Assembly: GCF_020715685.1 (NCBI RefSeq)
Contig: NZ_CP085840.1
Coordinates: 434,001-498,000 of the forward strand
Length of the DNA stretch: 64,000 bases
Direction: 5' to 3'
Source of the DNA: Dermatobacter hominis
Lineage (GTDB): Bacteria; Actinomycetota; Acidimicrobiia; Acidimicrobiales; Microtrichaceae
The notes beneath the pieces are model-generated. The model saw nothing but the letters and a program-made list of their open reading frames with translations, was not told the DNA's origin and searched no databases. Positions 50,815 through 60,278 of this stretch are shown here, piece by piece; the stretch's first letter is position 1, and every line of letters begins with the position of its first letter. A program made the translations under genes and the position numbers.

Positions 50815-51144
50815 TCAGCGGTCCTTGATGGTGGTGAGGTTCGCGAACCAGTCCGGCGTGGACAGCAGGTCGTGGAAGTCGAGCACGTCGTCGTGGGTGA
50901 TCGGCGACCCGCCGCGGGGCTCGGCCAGCTCGGCCGGCAGGTGCCACTCGGTGCAGTGCACCCCGGCGGCCAGGAGCACGTCGACGACGTGCTGCTCGGC
51001 GGGGCGGACCTCGATCATCCGGCACACGGGGCAGCGGAAGAGGTAGGTCGCCGACTCGTCGTCACGGCACTGGCGAACCCGCAGGTCGCGTGAACGCAGC
51101 TCCACGTCGCCGCAGTCGCTGCACGTCGCTCGGATGAGTGCCAT
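50815..51144 (-). CDS. Zinc-ribbon-like protein
   Basis: A 109-residue protein with two cysteine pairs: CSDCGD near residue 8 and CPVCRM near 42, consistent with one zinc site. The second half (VVDVLLAAGVHCTEWHLPAE, then ITHDDVLDFHDLLSTPDWF) is not recognised. Similar small zinc-ribbon proteins occur in actinobacteria, function unknown. ATG 51144 is the natural domain start; AGGAG lies 12-14 bases upstream. Divergent from the GDPD gene. Confidence 0.6.
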   Translation of the reverse strand: MALIRATCSDCGDVELRSRDLRVRQCRDDESATYLFRCPVCRMIEVRPAEQHVVDVLLAAGVHCTEWHLPAELAEPRGGSPITHDDVLDFHDLLSTPDWFANLTTIKDR

Positions 51145-51356
51145 CGTCGGGTGTCTCCTCTTCAGGTGCTCCACCTTCCTTCGGTCCGCACCCCGGGCGG
51201 GTTGACAATTCCTGCTCCGGTTCTTTCGCTGAACATCGGTCACCGACGGTGCACCACGTCCGACGCCGGCGGCGTACCGGCGCCGAGAGGCCGGGCCGCG
51301 GCACCGTGCGACCGGTGGCGACGAGCAGGCCGCGGTGGTGCCACGATGGGCCGTCG

Positions 51357-52109
51357 ATGGCCGACCGACTCCCCTCGCTGCGGGTCCCCCCGATCCTCTT
51401 CGCCCATCGCGGCGCCCGTGCCCACGCGCCGGAGAACACGATCGAGGCGTTCACGCTGGCGCTGCGCCTGGGAGCGACGGGCATCGAGAGCGACGTGTGG
51501 CGCACCGCCGACGGCGCCGCGGTGCTCGACCACGACGGGCTCCTCCGGAAGGGCCTGCGCCGGATCCCGATCCGCGAGGTGGCCCGGGCCGACCTGCCCG
51601 CCTCGATCCCGACCCTGGCCGAGCTGTACGAGGCCTGCGGGACCGACGTCGAGCTCTCGCTCGACGTCAAGGACCCCGACGTGCTCGACGAGGTCCTGCG
51701 CACCGCCCGGACCGCCGGTGCGACCGAGCGGCTGTGGCTGTGCCACCCGGACCTGGACCTGCTGTCGTCGTGGCGCGACGCCTCCGGGGCCGTCCGCCTG
51801 GTGCACTCCACCCGCCTGGGTGCGATCGGCAAGCCCGAGCCCCACGCCGCCCACCTCCGCGAGCGGCGCGTCGACGCGGTGAACCTCCACCAGTCGGAGT
51901 GGACCGGTGGGATGGTGGCCCTCTACCACCGGTTCCACCGTCTCACCCTCGGCTGGGACGCGCAGCACGAGCGGGTGATCCGGGCGCTGCTGTCCACCGG
52001 GATCGACGGCGTCTTCTCGGACCACGTCGACCGCATGGTCGACGTGGCCGGCGAGGGCGGCCCGGGCGATGCCGACGAGGCGACCGAGCCGCTCGCGGGG
52101 AGCGACTAG
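51357..52109 (+). CDS. Glycerophosphodiester phosphodiesterase
   Basis: A 250-residue GDPD: ILFAHRGARAHAPENTIEAF (HRG and ENT motifs) near residue 15, ATGIESDVWRTADGAAVLDHDGLLRKG with the metal ligands E, D and catalytic His near 40-60, and GVFSDHVDRM at the end. It hydrolyses glycerophosphodiesters to glycerol-3-phosphate. No signal peptide is seen, so it is cytoplasmic. CACGAT (51342-51347) is 9 bases before ATG 51357. The upstream 212-base gap has TTGACA at 51202-51207 without a good -10. The stop overlaps lepB by 4 bases. Confidence 0.9.
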   Translation: MADRLPSLRVPPILFAHRGARAHAPENTIEAFTLALRLGATGIESDVWRTADGAAVLDHDGLLRKGLRRIPIREVARADLPASIPTLAELYEACGTDVELSLDVKDPDVLDEVLRTARTAGATERLWLCHPDLDLLSSWRDASGAVRLVHSTRLGAIGKPEPHAAHLRERRVDAVNLHQSEWTGGMVALYHRFHRLTLGWDAQHERVIRALLSTGIDGVFSDHVDRMVDVAGEGGPGDADEATEPLAGSD

Positions 52110-52717
52110 AGCGAGCCCATCCGGCTCGGCGGCCACATCACCATGAAGGCGCGGCCGACGATCGTGTCCTCGGCGATCGGTCCGAAGACGCGGCTGTCCT
52201 GCGAGTCGCCCCGGTTGTCACCCATGACCCACACGTGGCCGTCGGGGATCGTCACGGGGTCGTCGAGCCCGTCGGACACGGTGCCGTCGGCGAGGTAGGG
52301 CTCCTCGAGCTGCCGACCGTTGACGTACACGTCGCCGTCCTTGGTCTGGACGGTGTCGCCGGGCAGCCCGATCACCCGCTTGATCAGGTCGTCGGGATCG
52401 TTCGGGCCGGCGTTCATGCCCTTGGGCCGGGCGAACACGATCACGTCGCCCCGGTTCACGTCGTGGAGGTCGTAGCTCAGCTTGTTCACCAGCACCCGGT
52501 CGCCCTCGAGGAGCGTCGGGTGCATGGAGGCGCTCGGGATCTGGAACGCCTGGATCAGGAACGTCTTGACGACGAAGGCGACGACGATCGCGCCGACGAT
52601 CACCAGCGCCCACTCGACCATGTTCCTGGTCGACGAGCGCGACGACCGCTTGGAGCGCTTCGTCGGGGGCGCTTCGGGCGGTTCGCCAACGGGTCGGCCC
52701 ACCGACGGATCGGACAT
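52106..52717 (-). CDS. lepB: Signal peptidase I
   Basis: A 203-residue type I signal peptidase. After a basic, Pro-rich N-terminus, one membrane helix (MVEWALVIVGAIVVAFVVKT, residues 33-52) precedes the catalytic motif IPSASMHPTL (nucleophile Ser about 64), the lysine in DLIKRVIGLPGD, and the box VWVMGDNRGDSQDSR. It cleaves Sec and Tat signal peptides at the membrane. TAGCCT (52725-52730) lies 7 bases before ATG 52717. It sits between tat genes and pafC, a position I would not expect from mycobacteria. Confidence 0.95.
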   Translation of the reverse strand: MSDPSVGRPVGEPPEAPPTKRSKRSSRSSTRNMVEWALVIVGAIVVAFVVKTFLIQAFQIPSASMHPTLLEGDRVLVNKLSYDLHDVNRGDVIVFARPKGMNAGPNDPDDLIKRVIGLPGDTVQTKDGDVYVNGRQLEEPYLADGTVSDGLDDPVTIPDGHVWVMGDNRGDSQDSRVFGPIAEDTIVGRAFMVMWPPSRMGSL

Positions 52718-52737
52718 CGGGTCGAGGCTACCGGCGC

Positions 52738-53691
52738 TCACCGGTACCGCCGCAGCACCCGGGCGGCCGCGTCCGCGGCGAGCGGCCGCAGGTCCTCGCC
52801 TGTCGTCGCGTCGTTGGCCTCGGCCCCGCTGCCCAGCCGGAGGAGCAGGCGCTGGAGCCAGGGTTCGGCCGTCACCCGCAGCTCGACGCGGACCCGTCCG
52901 TCGCCCTCGGCCGACACCGAGGTGGTCGGGAACGCCTCGACGATCCACTCGTCGCCGGCGTCGACGACCAGGACGACCGGCCGGCCCTCGCTCAGGTCGC
53001 CGTCGGGGTGCTGGTCGTCCTCACCGGCACCGGCGTGGGCCTCGACCGGGTCCCCGGTGAGCTCGGCCGTGGTGATGCGGTCGACGCGGAAGGCCCGGAC
53101 GTCCTGCGCGGTGTGGCACCACGCCGTGAGGTACCAGTGGCCGCCGAGCGCCGCGACGCGGACCGGGTCGACCTCGCGCACCGAGCGCTCGTCGCGACCG
53201 AACGAGTAGTAGTCGATCCGCAGGCGGCGGCCGTCCTCGGCCGCCTGCCGCACCGTGCTGAGCACGGCCGGGTCGGCGTCACCGAGCCTCACGTCGACGG
53301 CGTCGGCGACCCCCTCGCCGAGCACCCGCGAGAGCTTGTCGACGGCGCGGGCCAGCACGGGGTCGGGATCGGGGCGGTCGAGCAGCGCCCGGCCGGCGGC
53401 GTAGAGCACCAGCGCCTCGTCTGGTGTGAGGCGCAGGGGACGGCGGAAGTAGTCGCCGAGGTGGACGAAGATCCGCCCGTCGTCCTCGACGATGGCGTCG
53501 ACCCGGGCGTCGGGGGTGAACGGGTGGATCCCGACCTCGTACATGAGGAGGTCGAGGTCGGCGCGCAGGTCGCGCTCGGTCATGCCGAACCGGTCGCAGA
53601 CCTGCTCGACGGTGGTGCCGGGCTCCTCGACGATCCACGGGAGGACCGACAGGATCCGCTCGACCCGCTCGGAGGCGGTGGCGACGCTCAC
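52738..53691 (-). CDS. pafC: WYL-domain regulator PafC
   Basis: A 317-residue WYL regulator: winged-helix N-terminus (RILSVLPWIVEEPGTTVEQVCDRFGMTERDLRADLD), then the WYL domain with RIDYYSFGRDERSVREVDP near residue 160 and GGHWYLTAWCHTAQDVRAFRVDRI near 185-208, and a WCX-like C-terminus. PafB/PafC heterodimers activate RecA-independent DNA-damage genes in mycobacteria and sit beside pafA. GTG 53691 is 16 bases after the pafB stop. Assignment as PafC rests on order and family; the two could be swapped. Confidence 0.85.
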   Translation of the reverse strand: MSVATASERVERILSVLPWIVEEPGTTVEQVCDRFGMTERDLRADLDLLMYEVGIHPFTPDARVDAIVEDDGRIFVHLGDYFRRPLRLTPDEALVLYAAGRALLDRPDPDPVLARAVDKLSRVLGEGVADAVDVRLGDADPAVLSTVRQAAEDGRRLRIDYYSFGRDERSVREVDPVRVAALGGHWYLTAWCHTAQDVRAFRVDRITTAELTGDPVEAHAGAGEDDQHPDGDLSEGRPVVLVVDAGDEWIVEAFPTTSVSAEGDGRVRVELRVTAEPWLQRLLLRLGSGAEANDATTGEDLRPLAADAAARVLRRYR

Positions 53692-53707
53692 GTGCGCCGG
53701 CCCCGGC

Positions 53708-54646
53708 TCACGCGGCGTCCCCGACGAACGCCTGCAGCCACCCCACGAGGTCCTCGCGGAGCGCCGGCGGGTCGAGCAGCTCGGCCCGTTCGAGGTGCGA
53801 CAGGACGAAGCTGCGCAGCCCCGCCGCGCTCCGGACCTGGAGCTCCACGACCACCGAGCCGTCGTCACGCCGCTCCGCCACGACGAGGTCGGGGTCCTCG
53901 GCCAGCACCGGGCCGGCGACCGTCTCCTCGAGCAGCACGTGCGCGGTCGTCGCCGGGCCGTCGCCGAGCTCCCACGGTCGGAGGCGGACCCCCGGCAGGT
54001 CGGCGGGCGGCTCGAACGCCCCGGGCTCCCCCGTCTCGACCGGACCGGCGATGCGGTCGAGGCGGAAGCTGCGGGTGGCGTCGCGATCGACGTCGTGGCC
54101 ACTCACGTACCAGCGGCCCTGCTCGTACTGCAGGCGGTGCGGCTCCAGGTGCCGCTCCTCGCTCCCGTAGGCGAAGCGGACCTGGCGGTGATCGAGCACC
54201 GCCTCGAACAGGGTCGACAGCGCGGCGGGGGCGGCGACGGCGCTGAGGGGCGCGGACTCGGCCGGCTCGGACCCGGTGACGCCGCCGAGCTTGCGGAGCG
54301 CGTCGTCGACCTCGTCGTACGGGATGCCCTCGAGCCGGACCGACGTCGCGGCGAGGTGCAGCGACGCCAGCTCCTCGGGCGTCAGGCCGGGGTCGGGCAG
54401 CTCGTAGCGGTCCCGACGGATCCGGTAGCCGGCCTTCGGCTGCTCGAGGTGCTCCACCACGACGGTCTCGACGGGCACGCCGGCCGAGCGCAGGTCGTCC
54501 TTGTCGCGCTCGAACGTCCGCCGGAACGTGTCGTCGGACTGGTCCTCGTAGCCCGGGACGCGGGCGCGCAGCTCGTCGGCGGTGAGCGGCACGGTCGACG
54601 CCTGGAGCGCCGCCACGATGTTGAGGAGCCGGTCGACCTTGGCCAC
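53708..54646 (-). CDS. pafB: WYL-domain regulator PafB
   Basis: A 312-residue WYL protein starting AKVDRLLNIVAALQASTVPLTADELRARVPGYE, the PafB-type winged helix, then a WYL domain (QVRFAYGSEERHLEPHRL, RWYVSGHDVDRDATRSFRLDRI) and a C-terminal WCX region. It should dimerise with PafC, the next gene, and respond to single-stranded DNA in mycobacteria. TACACT (54655-54660) lies 8 bases before GTG 54646, so the pafBC mRNA is leaderless. Confidence 0.87.
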   Translation of the reverse strand: MAKVDRLLNIVAALQASTVPLTADELRARVPGYEDQSDDTFRRTFERDKDDLRSAGVPVETVVVEHLEQPKAGYRIRRDRYELPDPGLTPEELASLHLAATSVRLEGIPYDEVDDALRKLGGVTGSEPAESAPLSAVAAPAALSTLFEAVLDHRQVRFAYGSEERHLEPHRLQYEQGRWYVSGHDVDRDATRSFRLDRIAGPVETGEPGAFEPPADLPGVRLRPWELGDGPATTAHVLLEETVAGPVLAEDPDLVVAERRDDGSVVVELQVRSAAGLRSFVLSHLERAELLDPPALREDLVGWLQAFVGDAA

Positions 54647-54652
54647 GGCGGG

Positions 54653-55774
54653 TCAGTGTACGGGTCGGTCGTCGCCCGGCCGGACCGGTTCCGGCGGCGC
54701 CGTCCGCTCCCCCCGTGCCCCGTCGACCACCCCGCCGACCACACCGTCGACCAGACCGTCGACCAGGTCGGCGGCGAGCGCGCCGGCCGCAGCCGCCGCG
54801 GCGAAGAAGAGCGGGTCCCGGCCGACGTCGCGGCCCATCGTCGTCACCCGCATCCCGGCGCTCGCCAGCAGCTCGCCGGCGTCGGGGACGTCGGCCACGT
54901 CGAGCGCACGGACGCCGGGCAGGTCGGCGGCCTCGCTGGGCACGCTCGGGACCAGGGGCCGGGCCGAGGTCAGCCGGGCCACGGTGCCGACGTGGTGCGA
55001 CACCCCCCGGTGGCGTTCCCGACCGTCGCCGTCGGAGGCGCGCACGCAGAGCACGGGCTCCCCGCCGAGGGCGGCGGCGGCGTCGAGCACCGACGCGGCC
55101 TCGACGGCGGTCGTCCCGAGGGCGGTCCCGGTGCCGACGACGCCCGGTCCCATGCCCACGACCACGACCTCGGCGCCGAGCGCGTGCACGGCCAGGCCGA
55201 GCGCGGCCGGCACCGACACGGCCTCGAGGTCGCCGCCGAAGGCGTGGCCGGCGGTGACGGTGCCGACCAGCAGCCCCCGCTGCGACAGCTCGTGCACGGT
55301 GTCGGAGAGCGCCAGGGGCAGGGCCGCGCCGTCGGTCATCACGTAGGCCACCCGCGTCCCGGGCCGTCGGGCCGCCGCGGCAAGGACGACCACCGGGACC
55401 TGGCTGTGCACCGTGCACGCCACGACCGGGACCCCGTCCAGCGGGTCGTCGCACTCGGGGTGCAGCAGCTCCGACGTGCCCACGTCGGCCTGCAGCGAGG
55501 TGTAGCGCAGCTTCATCACGTGGTCCGGGCCCGGCTGGACAAGCTCGTCGCGTGCGAGGTTCCAGTGCACGACGTGCCAGCCCCCGGTGCCGAGCCCGAG
55601 CTCGACCGCCGTGGTGTTCAGCACGACCCGATCGCCGACGGCGCACTCCCCCGCGAGCGCCGTGGTGGCGTACGCCCTGGCATCGGTGCCGTCGGGCATG
55701 CGGACGGCGATCCGTTGCAGGCCCGGTCGGGCCGACAGGAGCTCGGTGACGAGCGCGGTGCGGAACGTGGGCAC
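54653..55774 (-). CDS. DUF3866 family protein
   Basis: A 373-residue protein of the actinobacterial DUF3866 family, function unknown. Blocks seen are HVMKLRYTSLQADVGTSE near residue 90, GTRVAYVMTDGAALPLALSDTV near 145, and VGMGPGVVGTGTALGTTAVE near 205, which look like a nucleotide- or sugar-binding fold with many Gly-rich turns. The gene lies between pafB and the CocE hydrolase gene, 6 bases upstream of pafB and starting 1 base after the hydrolase stop, so it is probably cotranscribed with that hydrolase. Confidence 0.75.
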   Translation of the reverse strand: MPTFRTALVTELLSARPGLQRIAVRMPDGTDARAYATTALAGECAVGDRVVLNTTAVELGLGTGGWHVVHWNLARDELVQPGPDHVMKLRYTSLQADVGTSELLHPECDDPLDGVPVVACTVHSQVPVVVLAAAARRPGTRVAYVMTDGAALPLALSDTVHELSQRGLLVGTVTAGHAFGGDLEAVSVPAALGLAVHALGAEVVVVGMGPGVVGTGTALGTTAVEAASVLDAAAALGGEPVLCVRASDGDGRERHRGVSHHVGTVARLTSARPLVPSVPSEAADLPGVRALDVADVPDAGELLASAGMRVTTMGRDVGRDPLFFAAAAAAGALAADLVDGLVDGVVGGVVDGARGERTAPPEPVRPGDDRPVH

Positions 55775-55775
55775 G

Positions 55776-57989
55776 TCAGCCGCCGGCCGAGCCCACCGGC
55801 TCCGCGTGGGCGGCGACGTTCGAGATCGGTCGCGCCTCGCGCGCCGGCTGGCCCCGCAGCGCGCCGGGCGCGGGCAGGTCCTCGGGGTGGTCGATCACCA
55901 CGTCCCACGCCGGCAGGACGAGCGCGGAGGCGTGGTCGCCGCCGCGCCCGACCTGGTGCGTCGCGCCGTCGACCACCGGGTTCTCGAAGCACCAGAACGG
56001 GTGGTCCCGGCCGGGGGTGGACAACGTGAGCCGCAGCCGGGAGCCGGGTCGCAGCAGCGCGGTGAGCGGGTAGACGGGGAGCCGGAAGCGGATCCACTCG
56101 CCGGGCACCAGCGCCCGCCGGTCCTCGGGGGCGAAGGTGTAGTCCACCCGCAGCTCGTCGGACAGGGCCGGGTCCTCGACCCGGTGGACGGGCCGGTGCC
56201 AGCCGCACTGCAGCCGGACCTCGTGCCCGTCGGGGCGGATCTCGGTCAGCGTGGCCTGCACCGCCGTGTCGGACGTGCCGGGGCGGAGCCACAGGTCGAC
56301 GTGCCCGGAGCCGGCCACGACGAGCGGGGACTCGAGCGGCTCGGTCTCGTACGAGGCGGTGCAGCCGTCGGGGAACCGGGTCCAGTCGATCGGGACGCTC
56401 GTGCCGGCGAAGCGGTCCATGTCGACCAGGAGGTCCTTCGAGTAGGCCTCCTCACCCGCGTCGGGGTCGTCGCGGTACTCGTCCACGCCCGCGGTCGCAG
56501 GCGCGTCGTCGACGAGCCGTCCGCCGTCCGCGAGGTGGAGCCGGCGGGGCCGCACACCGGGCGGCGGGAAGGTGTCGGTGCCGATCTCGAAGCGGTGGGC
56601 CGTGGCGCCGGGGACCTCGTGGCCCGCCCCGTTCTCGAACAGCAGCCGGACCCGGGGCTCGGACCGGTACTCGGCCAGTGCGGCCTCCAGGTCGTCGCCG
56701 TGGTGGCCGAAGCGGTCGGCCTCCAGTTCGGGGCTGAACCCGAAGACCTCGGCGAACTGGGCCGGGGCGAACATGCGGATCATCTCGTGGACCTTCGGGA
56801 CCCGCCGGGCCACGTGGAAGTTGAGGAACTCGAACCACCGCAGGATCACCATCGGGCTGTAGCCGTCGGGGTGGTGCCCGTTGAACAGGACGTAGCGCTG
56901 CTCCGGGCTGTTGGCGAAGTCCTCGAGCATGAGGGCGAACCGGCTGCCCGTCTGCTCGTCCTGCCACGCACCGGTCAGGTACACCGGCACCTGGATCCGC
57001 CCGACCATCTCGGCGAGGAACCGGGAGCGCTGCAGCGCCTGGAAGTCCTGCGACGAGCGGCCGAACTGCTCGAAGTCGAAGTTCTGCGTCCGGATGCGCT
57101 GGTTGTCCCGGGCGACCTCGTCGCCCGCCTCGATCCGGCGCTGGTCCCACGACTGGCCGCCCGCGGTCGTCGCCCGGTCCCGGGCGGCGACCCAGGCGCG
57201 GGTGAAGCCGGAGTTGTAGATGCCGCCGGGCCACTGCTGGCGCCACGGGTCGTCGATCACCGACAGCGGCGTGATGCACGCGAGCGACGGCGGTTGCGCA
57301 GCCGCCACGTAGAGCTGCGTGATGCCCGGGTAGCTCAGGCCCACCATGCCGACGTGGCCGTGGAGCACCCAGGGCTGCCGCGCCACCGTCTCGACCACGT
57401 CGTAGCCGTCGGCGGCCTGGGCCGGGCTGAACAGGTCGAACACCCCGCCCGAGCACCCGGTGCCGCGCATGTTGACGCCCACGGCGGCGAAGCCCATGAG
57501 GTTCGCGAGCAACGTGCCCGGCTGGGGTGCGTCGGGGTCCGACGGCGTGTAGCCCGAGTACTCGACGACCGTCGGCCAGGGCGGCGGGCCGTAGAGGTCC
57601 TGGTTCGGGAACCGCACCATCACCGACAGCTCCACGCCGTCGCGCATCGTCATGTAGCCGAAGCCCTCGGGCAGCTCCCGGTCGTAGAACGAGGGATCCG
57701 GCACGTCGGCCAGGCCGATCACGTGCACGCCGCCGAGCTCGGTGCCGTCGTCGCCGTGGACGGTGTAGTCACCGGCCTCGAGCGGCCGGCCGCCCGCCAC
57801 CATCGCGGAGAGGGCCTTCGGCGAATCCACGACGATCGGGTGCTCGGGGACGAAGGCCAGGTGGGCGTTGCCCGCGTGGTCCGCCACGAGCGTCACCACC
57901 TCCGTGCCGTCCGAGCGCCGCACCTCGAGGTGCGTCCCGGGGACCGCCCCGGTGATCGTCAACGTCTCCACGCCGCCGCTGATGTCCAT
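55776..57989 (-). CDS. CocE/NonD-family alpha/beta-hydrolase (X-prolyl dipeptidyl aminopeptidase type)
   Basis: A 737-residue S15/CocE-type hydrolase. The nucleophile elbow is GMVGLSYPGITQLYVAA near residue 220, MRGTGCSGGVFDLFSP lies near 180, and the C-terminal jelly-roll domain includes LRPGSRLRLTLSTPGRDHPF. Such enzymes cleave esters or N-terminal X-Pro peptides. GAGGGGG precedes ATG 57989, and no signal peptide is evident. Its place inside the pup-proteasome/paf region, together with DUF3866, is unusual; a role in peptide processing would be speculation. Confidence 0.88.
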   Translation of the reverse strand: MDISGGVETLTITGAVPGTHLEVRRSDGTEVVTLVADHAGNAHLAFVPEHPIVVDSPKALSAMVAGGRPLEAGDYTVHGDDGTELGGVHVIGLADVPDPSFYDRELPEGFGYMTMRDGVELSVMVRFPNQDLYGPPPWPTVVEYSGYTPSDPDAPQPGTLLANLMGFAAVGVNMRGTGCSGGVFDLFSPAQAADGYDVVETVARQPWVLHGHVGMVGLSYPGITQLYVAAAQPPSLACITPLSVIDDPWRQQWPGGIYNSGFTRAWVAARDRATTAGGQSWDQRRIEAGDEVARDNQRIRTQNFDFEQFGRSSQDFQALQRSRFLAEMVGRIQVPVYLTGAWQDEQTGSRFALMLEDFANSPEQRYVLFNGHHPDGYSPMVILRWFEFLNFHVARRVPKVHEMIRMFAPAQFAEVFGFSPELEADRFGHHGDDLEAALAEYRSEPRVRLLFENGAGHEVPGATAHRFEIGTDTFPPPGVRPRRLHLADGGRLVDDAPATAGVDEYRDDPDAGEEAYSKDLLVDMDRFAGTSVPIDWTRFPDGCTASYETEPLESPLVVAGSGHVDLWLRPGTSDTAVQATLTEIRPDGHEVRLQCGWHRPVHRVEDPALSDELRVDYTFAPEDRRALVPGEWIRFRLPVYPLTALLRPGSRLRLTLSTPGRDHPFWCFENPVVDGATHQVGRGGDHASALVLPAWDVVIDHPEDLPAPGALRGQPAREARPISNVAAHAEPVGSAGG

Positions 57990-58117
57990 CTCGTCCCCCT
58001 CGTCGGCACCCGCCTGCGGTGCGCGTCCCGCGATGGTGCTCCGGCGGGGGCGCGCCGGTCCAGCACCGAGGGCCGGCGTGGAGCCACCGGGGCCGGACGG
58101 CGAGCCCGGAACCGGCG

Positions 58118-59476
58118 CTAGAGGGACTCGATGAGGCGCTCGACCCGCTCGTCGTAGGCCTTGAACGGGTCCTTGCAGAGGACGGTGCGCTGGGCCTGGT
58201 CGTTCAGCTTCAGGTGCACCCAGTCGACCGTGTAGTCCCGCTTGCGCTCCTTGGCCTTGCGGATGAACTCGCCCCGCAGCCGGGCCCGGGTGGTCTGCGG
58301 CGGCGTGTCGATCGCCTCCTCGATGTCGGCGTCGGTCACGATCCGCTCGACCCGACCGGCCCGCTGCAGCTTGTAGAACACCGACCGCTCGCGGCTGATG
58401 TCGTGGTACTGCAGGTCGAGCAGGGCGACCCGCGGGTGCGACAGCGGGATGTCGTGGCGCTCCCGGTAGGCCTCGATCAGGTTGTGCTTCGTCACCCAGT
58501 CGATCTCGCGGTCGAGCGACAGCGGATCGCGCTCCAGGCCGGTGACGACGTGCTCCCACATGTCGAGCGCCTGCTTCTCCTGGGTGTTCAGGTCGTGGTT
58601 CTCGGCGTAGCGCAGCGCCCGGTTCAGGTACTCGGACTGGATCTCGAGCGCAGAGGCCTCGCGGCCGTTGGCCAGGCGGACCCGGCGCGTGCAGGTGATG
58701 TCGTGGGAGATCTCGCGGATGGCCCGGATCGGGTTCTCGAGCGTCATGTCCCGCAGCACGACCGTCGGGTCCTCGAGCATCCGCAGGATGAGCGCCGTGG
58801 CCCCGACCTTGAGGTAGGTGGCGTACTCGCTCATGTTCGAGTCGCCGACGATGACGTGGAGCCGCCGGTAGCGGTCCGAATCAGCGTGCGGCTCGTCGCG
58901 GGTGTTGATGATCGGCCGGGACCGCGTGGTCGCGGAGCTGACGCCCTCCCAGATGTGCTCGGCCCGCTGGGCCATCGAGAACTGGGCGCCCCGGGCCGTC
59001 TGCATGACCTTGCCGGCGCCGGCGTAGATCTGGCGGCTCACCAGGAACGGGATGAGGACCTCGGTGTAGTGCGTGAGGTCGTCGTGGCGGCTGGTCAGGT
59101 AGTTCTCGTGGCAGCCGTAGCTGTTGCCCGCAGAGTCGGTGTTGTTGCGGAACAGGTAGATGTCGCCGCGGATGCCCTCCTCGGCGAGCCGCTGCTCGGC
59201 CGACTCGAGCAGCTGCTCGAGGATCCGCTCGCCGGCCTTGTCGTGGGCGACGAGGTCGGTGAGCGAGTCGCACTCGGGCGTGGCGTACTCGGGGTGGGAG
59301 CCGACGTCGAGGTAGAGCCGGGCGCCGTTGGCGAGGAAGACGTTCGAGGACCGGCCCCACGACACGACCCGACGGAACAGGTACCGGGCGACCTCGTCCG
59401 GGCTGAGGCGTCGCTGCCCGCGCAGGGTGCAGGTGACGCCGTACTCGTTCTCCAGCCCGTAGATCCTGCGCTCCAT
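58118..59476 (-). CDS. pafA: Pup-protein ligase PafA
   Basis: A 452-residue Pup ligase. [10 protein letters not shown] at the start provides the metal-binding Glu9, [15 protein letters not shown] places the catalytic Asp at residue 57, and [18 protein letters not shown] and [34 protein letters not shown] complete the ligase fold. It attaches deamidated Pup to lysines. The length and Asp57 match mycobacterial PafA. TAGGTT (59486-59491) lies 9 bases before ATG 59476, so it has its own promoter despite following prcA. Confidence 0.97.
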   Translation of the reverse strand: MERRIYGLENEYGVTCTLRGQRRLSPDEVARYLFRRVVSWGRSSNVFLANGARLYLDVGSHPEYATPECDSLTDLVAHDKAGERILEQLLESAEQRLAEEGIRGDIYLFRNNTDSAGNSYGCHENYLTSRHDDLTHYTEVLIPFLVSRQIYAGAGKVMQTARGAQFSMAQRAEHIWEGVSSATTRSRPIINTRDEPHADSDRYRRLHVIVGDSNMSEYATYLKVGATALILRMLEDPTVVLRDMTLENPIRAIREISHDITCTRRVRLANGREASALEIQSEYLNRALRYAENHDLNTQEKQALDMWEHVVTGLERDPLSLDREIDWVTKHNLIEAYRERHDIPLSHPRVALLDLQYHDISRERSVFYKLQRAGRVERIVTDADIEEAIDTPPQTTRARLRGEFIRKAKERKRDYTVDWVHLKLNDQAQRTVLCKDPFKAYDERVERLIESL

Positions 59477-59501
59477 CGCGCGGCCAACCTACCCCGAGGT
59501 C

Positions 59502-59556
59502 CCGCGGAAACCGCGGCGTCGACGTGAACTCTGCGTGTCGGGCGCCGGCCGGCGCC
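59502..59556 (-). terminator. Two palindromes between prcA and pafA
   Basis: GGCGCCGGCCGGCGCC (59541-59556) and CCGCGG-AAA-CCGCGG (59502-59516) lie in the 118-base gap between the prcA stop and pafA promoter on the minus strand. They could end the prcBA transcript before the pafA start. Confidence 0.4.
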
Positions 59557-59594
59557 GTCCCGGCCCGGGGCGCCCGGCCGCCGGCGGGAGCAGC

Positions 59595-60278
59595 TCAGTC
59601 CTCGGAGAGGAGGGCGGCGAGCTCGTCGTCCTCGATGCGGTGGAAGGTCCGGCGGCCGTTGCCCCGGACCAGCACCGCCACCTCGAGCTCGGTCGCCGGG
59701 ATCGTCCGGTCCGGGCCGGCCAGCGCGCCGACGGCGGCCCCGAGGGCGTCGGCCAGCGGGCCCCCCTCGGTCCACGCCGCCCCCAGCCGCTCGCCGATCG
59801 CCTCCGCCTCGCCCCCGAGCACGGCCCAGCCGGTCTCGTCGATGAGCGTGCCGTCGTAGAGGATGTGGAACAGCTGGTCGCCGGAGGGCTCGTGGCCGAC
59901 CTCGGCCACGAGGATCTCGACCTCCATCGGCTTCATCTCGTGGGTGAAGACCTGGCCGAGGATCTGGGCGTACTGGTTGGCGAGGCTCCGGGCGTCGACG
60001 TCCTCGCGGCTGAAGGAGAAGCCCTTCAGGTCCGCGTGGCGGACGCCGGCGATGCGGAGCTGGTCGAACTCGTTGTACTTGCCGACCCCGGCGAAGCCGA
60101 TCCGGTCGTAGATCTCGGAGACCTTGCGGAGCATCCGCGACGGGTTCTCGGCGCACAGCAGGACGCCGTCGTCGTAGGTGCAGGCGACGAGGGCACGACC
60201 CCGGGCGATGCCCTTCCGGGCGTAGTCCGCCCGGTCCTTCATCATCTGCTCGGGAGCGACGTAGAACGGCATGCTCAT
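59595..60278 (-). CDS. prcA: Proteasome alpha subunit
   Basis: A 227-residue 20S alpha subunit: [27 protein letters not shown] start, [19 protein letters not shown]-like region, and [24 protein letters not shown]. It forms the gated outer rings. No catalytic Thr is present, as expected. ATG 60278 overlaps the prcB stop (ATGA), so alpha and beta are translationally coupled. Confidence 0.96.
   Translation of the reverse strand: MSMPFYVAPEQMMKDRADYARKGIARGRALVACTYDDGVLLCAENPSRMLRKVSEIYDRIGFAGVGKYNEFDQLRIAGVRHADLKGFSFSREDVDARSLANQYAQILGQVFTHEMKPMEVEILVAEVGHEPSGDQLFHILYDGTLIDETGWAVLGGEAEAIGERLGAAWTEGGPLADALGAAVGALAGPDRTIPATELEVAVLVRGNGRRTFHRIEDDELAALLSED

Noticed and set aside
59595-60278. Possible missing catalytic Thr in PrcA as evidence of inactivity
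   Set aside because: Alpha subunits are naturally non-catalytic; the catalytic Thr is present in PrcB.
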